The notes beneath the pieces were generated by a model. That model was not told the origin of the DNA, searched no databases, and was given only the letters and a program-made list of their open reading frames with translations. Positions 25,215 through 27,886 of a stretch of DNA of 27,886 nucleotides are shown here, one piece after another. Numbering within the stretch: the first letter of the stretch is position 1; each line of letters begins with the position of its first letter. The position numbers and the translations under genes are program-made. This DNA comes from Oscillibacter sp. (GTDB lineage Bacteria > Bacillota > Clostridia > Oscillospirales > Oscillospiraceae): assembly GCA_022796315.1 (NCBI GenBank), contig JAAWIL010000006.1, forward strand, positions 1-27,886. Reading direction: 5' to 3'.

Positions 25215-25220
25215 ATTATA
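25215..25220 (-). promoter_or_regulatory. -10 box of the sugar-import operon
   Basis: A perfect TATAAT on the minus strand (plus 25215-25220), about 85 nt before the binding-protein start. The hexamer 17 nt upstream (TATATT) is a poor -35, which suits an activator-dependent promoter. Confidence 0.65.
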
Positions 25221-25268
25221 CTTGTTCATTCTGTAATAATATAGGGATTAGAGTCCGCTTTCTAGTAA

Positions 25269-25299
25269 AATCGTACGAATTATGAAAATCCGTACGATT
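25269..25299. promoter_or_regulatory. Paired CGTACG site, likely AraC-type activator binding site
   Basis: AATCGTACGA (25269-25278) and CCGTACGATT (25290-25299) match as inverted arms at nine of ten positions; since CGTACG is itself palindromic they are also direct repeats 19 bp apart. The site is centred about 76 bp upstream of the expected transcription start and just downstream of the AraC-family gene, a standard activator placement. Confidence 0.6.
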
Positions 25300-25317
25300 G
25301 CTCCCGGAAAAGCGGCC

Positions 25318-26187
25318 TCAATCCAGGTGTCCACGTCCGTTTTTTCGGAAGTCACTGGGAGTCATTCCGGTGACGGAGCGAAAGACTTTTGAGAAGTAGT
25401 TGTAGTCGCTGATGCCCACGGCCTCCGCCACGGCGGAGATGGGCTGGTTGCTCTGGAGCAGCAGCCGCTTGGCGGCACGGATTCGCCGCTGGGCGATGAG
25501 ATGGGACAGCGTCTGCCCGCCGGAGAGCTCCTTGGCCAGGGCGCACAGCTTCGTGCGCCCGATGTGCAGCTCCTGGGAGAGAACGGCCAGGGACAGCTTC
25601 TCCATGTAGTGCTCGTCTATGTAGAGCTCCAGCCGCTGGGCGTCCGTCTGCTCCGTGGCCAGGATCATGCCCTTGAGCTGGATATAGGCGGACAGGGCCT
25701 CCAGGGTCCCGGCATAGGCCTGAATGGCCTCCTGGGAGTACTGGCGGAACTGAAAGAAGGCGTCCTTCAGGGCCTCCGGACCGCCGGGGTACCAGTTCAG
25801 CAGAGCGCGGGTATTCTCCCACTGCTCCTCTATGGGGGAGTCGTCCAGATAGCAGCCGAAGGCCAGGTAGGCCAAGGGCCGCTGCCTGTCAAACAGGGGC
25901 ATGACCGCCTCGCAGATCCCCGCATGGCAGCGGTAGAACTGAAAGCCCTTTTCCGCGACATAGTGTTTGATCTTGCACATATCGCAGGCCACGCAGCGCT
26001 CGTGTCCCTCAGGCAGGTCGTTGAGCCTCCGGCAGAAGGGCGGGTGCCCCCTGAAGAGGTTGATGTCCCGCCCCTCCGGGTCCAGAATGTTGGCGGGCAG
26101 GCCGGTGAGGATATTGAGATTGGCAATGAGCTTGCGCAGCTGCTCCTCGTCAAACAGGATATCCAGAAGACCAACCTCCTCTCCCAA
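25318..26187 (-). CDS. AraC-family regulator with PocR sensory domain
   Basis: The N-terminal half is a PocR-type ligand-binding domain with its cysteine-rich core (CRRLNDLPEGHERCVACDMCK, then FYRCHAGICE). The C-terminal 100 residues are a double helix-turn-helix AraC domain (LSLAVLSQELHIGRTKLCAL; PISAVAEAVGISDYNYFSKVFR). It probably activates the sugar-import operon just downstream. The start is unsettled: TTG 26187 is the last ordinary start codon but lies in the T run of a hairpin, while the strong ribosome site GGAGAGGAGG (26175-26184) sits eight bases before a CTG at 26166, where the PocR domain would begin. Confidence 0.88.
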   Translation of the reverse strand: MGEEVGLLDILFDEEQLRKLIANLNILTGLPANILDPEGRDINLFRGHPPFCRRLNDLPEGHERCVACDMCKIKHYVAEKGFQFYRCHAGICEAVMPLFDRQRPLAYLAFGCYLDDSPIEEQWENTRALLNWYPGGPEALKDAFFQFRQYSQEAIQAYAGTLEALSAYIQLKGMILATEQTDAQRLELYIDEHYMEKLSLAVLSQELHIGRTKLCALAKELSGGQTLSHLIAQRRIRAAKRLLLQSNQPISAVAEAVGISDYNYFSKVFRSVTGMTPSDFRKNGRGHLD

Positions 26188-26195
26188 AAGACAGC

Positions 26196-26227
26196 TGCGC
26201 GTTCTGCCTATACAGGCAGAACGCGCA
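26196..26227 (-). terminator. Perfect hairpin with T run upstream of the AraC-type gene
   Basis: TGCGCGTTCTGCC (26196-26208) pairs with GGCAGAACGCGCA (26215-26227), loop TATACA. On the minus strand GCTG and then TCTTTT follow. It could end the upstream kinase transcript or attenuate the regulator gene. The T run is displaced a few bases from the stem, which weakens the case. Confidence 0.6.
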
Positions 26228-26242
26228 TGGGGCGCGCCCCAT
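26227..26242. repeat. 16-bp perfect palindrome ATGGGGCGCGCCCCAT
   Basis: It is self-complementary without any spacer and abuts the hairpin at 26196-26227. It could be a protein-binding site for the regulator or another factor. As RNA its lack of a loop makes a stable hairpin unlikely. Confidence 0.5.
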
Positions 26243-26280
26243 GACTGCTGTTTGTGTACTCGGTTCAAACCCGGATTCCA

Positions 26281-26317
26281 GGCCCGGACCGCCGCCCGCT
26301 CCGTGGAAGACCGGGCC
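26281..26317 (-). other. Stem just after the sugar-kinase gene
   Basis: GGCCCGG (26281-26287) pairs with CCGGGCC (26311-26317), enclosing 23 nt. It starts 3 nt past the kinase stop on the minus strand. No T run follows, so it may be a 3' stability element ahead of the hairpin at 26196. Confidence 0.4.
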
Positions 26318-26319
26318 CC

Positions 26320-27438
26320 TTACTGCTGCTTGCGGTACCGGCCGGTGATGGCCTCCAGCTCCGCCCAGCGGGCCTCCATGTCTCCCACCAGCTTGAACTG
26401 CGTCCGGCACCGGTCCAGGTTCTGGTTCTCCCGGCTGGTGTGGAAGTAGGTGTCCCCCTCCAGGAAGTCTGTCAGAAACCGCATCCCGCACTCCAGGGTC
26501 ATCAGCTTGGCGCCCCAGGGGAGATAGGCGATCTCCTCATCGGTGAGGGAGCCGCCGGTGCCTGCCAGAAAGGCGGCGGTGTAGGCGGCGAAGAGGTCCA
26601 CATCCAGGTTGACCTTACTCAGGTCCCGCTCGTCCTCGGCGGAGTGGTTGGCGCCGAAGCGGATGGAGTCTCCGAAATCATAGATCACCAGGCCCGGCAT
26701 CACGGTGTCCAGGTCGATGATGCAGATGCCCTCGCCGGTGGCCTCGTCCATGAGGACGTTGTTCAGTTTCGTGTCGTTGTGGGTGACCCGCAGGGGCAGC
26801 TTGCCCTCCCGCAGGGCGTTCAGCGCCACGGAGCAGTCCTGCTCCCGGGCCAGCACAAAGCCAGTCTCCGGCTGGCAGTTCTTGGCCCGGCCCAGCTTGT
26901 CCGCCGCCAGGGCGGCCTTGAACTTGGCCAGCCGGTCCTCCGTGTCGTGGAAGCGGGGGATGGTCTCATAGAGGGTCTCGGCGGGGTAGTCCCGCAGCAG
27001 CTGCTGGAACCGGCCAAAGGCCCGGCCGGAGGCGGCGAAGAGCTCCGGGGTGTCCGCCGTCTGATAGCAGATGGTGCCCTCCACAAAGGGATACAGCCGC
27101 CAGGCGCCGCCCTGGCTGTCGGTGTAGAAGTCCGCGCCGCTCTTGGGCCGGATCACCCGCATGGCCTCCCGGCTCCGGTCGCCGCCCCGCTTTTCAATCT
27201 CCCGGCCCAGGAACTCCGTCACGCCGATGATGTTCTCCATCAGCTGGTCCGGACGCTTGAAGGCCGCGGAGCTCATCCGCTGGAGGATAAAGCGGCGGCA
27301 GCACGCGTCCGCGGGCTGGGTATGGACCACGAAGGTGTCGTTGATATGTCCGCAGCCATAGCGGATGGCGCCCACCACCGGCGCGCCGAAGTCAAATGCC
27401 TCCAGGACTTCCTGAAGGGTCTGTTCTGCCTGCGCCAT
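26320..27438 (-). CDS. Sugar 1-kinase of the aminoglycoside-phosphotransferase fold (NahK-like)
   Basis: The 372-residue protein has the kinase-like APH fold: RFILQRM as the lysine-region strand, the catalytic HNDTKLNN (His220, Asp222, Asn227) and the metal-binding IIDLDT (Asp242 or Asp244). The HNDTKLNN wording and the length resemble N-acetylhexosamine 1-kinase of bifidobacteria, which phosphorylates GlcNAc or GalNAc at C1. It lies three bases after a sugar nucleotidyltransferase gene and near a sugar importer, so a metabolic sugar kinase is far more likely than antibiotic resistance. GGAGGTG precedes ATG. The exact sugar is inferred. Confidence 0.82.
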   Translation of the reverse strand: MAQAEQTLQEVLEAFDFGAPVVGAIRYGCGHINDTFVVHTQPADACCRRFILQRMSSAAFKRPDQLMENIIGVTEFLGREIEKRGGDRSREAMRVIRPKSGADFYTDSQGGAWRLYPFVEGTICYQTADTPELFAASGRAFGRFQQLLRDYPAETLYETIPRFHDTEDRLAKFKAALAADKLGRAKNCQPETGFVLAREQDCSVALNALREGKLPLRVTHNDTKLNNVLMDEATGEGICIIDLDTVMPGLVIYDFGDSIRFGANHSAEDERDLSKVNLDVDLFAAYTAAFLAGTGGSLTDEEIAYLPWGAKLMTLECGMRFLTDFLEGDTYFHTSRENQNLDRCRTQFKLVGDMEARWAELEAITGRYRKQQ

Positions 27439-27441
27439 GGC

Positions 27442-27886
27442 TCACACCTCCCAAAGCCGGTCGGGATAGAGCCCGGCGGCGGTTTTCTCCGCGATGGCGG
27501 CGGTGACGGTGGGCTTGTCCTCCCGGTAGGTGACGCCGTACCACCGGTCCTCACTGCGCAGCACCTTCACCCGGGCCTTGCCTTCGTCGATGAGCTGGCT
27601 GACCACAGTGGGTAGGAAGTACTCCGCCTTGGTGGGATTCTCCGCCAGGGCCTTGTCCAAAAAGGCGGGGAACCGGGCCAGGGACTCGTCCAAAAAGCTC
27701 CGGGTGAAGCCCCACATGTTCATGGAGACGATGGTGTCCCCGGCCAGGGCGGTCCAGGTTTTGCCGTCGTCCTCGGTGTACCGGGGAGGCTCGCCCTTCT
27801 CGATCTTGGTGCGCTCGGTGACCTGGGTGAGGAAGTGGTCCGCCGTCTCCTCGCACACGCCCCGGGCCACGGTGCCGTTCTCGGTG
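27442..27886 (-). CDS. Sugar-phosphate nucleotidyltransferase, 5' end beyond the window
   Basis: Only the last 148 or so codons are present; the frame stays open to the window edge. Visible are TENGTVARGVCEE, a ERTKIEKG segment, TIVSMNMWGF, EYFLPTVVSQL, and RWYGVTYREDKPTV near the C-terminus, the pattern of the NTP-transferase domain proteins that are often paired with NahK-like kinases in Clostridia. It probably joins a sugar 1-phosphate to a nucleotide, giving a UDP- or similar sugar. The GTG at 27870 is internal, not a start. It is cotranscribed with the kinase gene. Confidence 0.8.
   Translation of the reverse strand, partial: TENGTVARGVCEETADHFLTQVTERTKIEKGEPPRYTEDDGKTWTALAGDTIVSMNMWGFTRSFLDESLARFPAFLDKALAENPTKAEYFLPTVVSQLIDEGKARVKVLRSEDRWYGVTYREDKPTVTAAIAEKTAAGLYPDRLWEV

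Noticed and set aside
25129..25317. Riboswitch in the sugar-operon leader
   Set aside because: Only a single 9-bp hairpin is seen, with no conserved junction or expression platform.
26320..27438. Aminoglycoside resistance gene
   Set aside because: The fold is that of aminoglycoside phosphotransferases, but the HNDTKLNN motif, the length and the adjacent nucleotidyltransferase point to a sugar 1-kinase.

Overview
The window looks like chromosome from a high-GC clostridial bacterium, most likely a gut member of the Oscillospiraceae. This placement is inferred from a WalR/WalK cluster with YycH/YycI-type partners, an aspartate carbamoyltransferase that keeps its regulatory chain, PyrK/PyrD (NAD-linked) dihydroorotate dehydrogenase, strong Shine-Dalgarno sites and GC-ended codons throughout. 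I see no rRNA, tRNA, CRISPR array, transposase or phage gene. Most of the window is compact core-type operons; only the sugar-uptake region at the right end looks accessory.

Left part (1-7.6 kb). A pyruvate kinase gene points left and a seven-gene pyrimidine operon (pyrC-pyrK-pyrD-pyrF-pyrE-pyrB-pyrI) points right from a shared promoter region. The pyr promoter matches the housekeeping consensus exactly and leaves a leader of only about 27 nt, so there is no room for the usual PyrR or leader attenuator. Instead, an intrinsic terminator straddles the pyrF stop codon, ahead of pyrE. carA and carB are not in the window. A shared hairpin closes the operon against a convergent pair, a radical SAM protein and a PLP-dependent aminotransferase (7.6-9.75 kb).

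Middle (10-17.4 kb). A 113-residue protein with 13 cysteines and a MATE-family transporter are divergent around a 17-nt palindrome that resembles operators of copper-sensing CsoR-type repressors. A perfect 17-bp bidirectional terminator separates the MATE gene from the leftward operon nudix-walR-walK-yycH-like-yycI-like, which would control cell-wall homeostasis. The only good promoter for that operon lies upstream of the Nudix gene.

Right part (17.6-27.9 kb, all leftward). First comes a MacB-type ABC export operon (membrane-fusion adaptor, ATPase, FtsX-like permease) whose promoter is overlapped by an operator-like inverted repeat. Next is a sugar-import operon (lipoprotein binding protein, two permeases, one small unknown protein), preceded by a PocR-domain AraC-family regulator with a paired CGTACG site upstream of a promoter lacking a good -35 box. 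At the edge are a sugar 1-kinase of the aminoglycoside-phosphotransferase fold, resembling N-acetylhexosamine 1-kinase, and a truncated sugar nucleotidyltransferase. Together these read as a system that imports a sugar, phosphorylates it at C1 and activates it to a nucleotide sugar.

All family assignments come from reading motifs by eye; no database search was run. Site positions could be off by a base or so.
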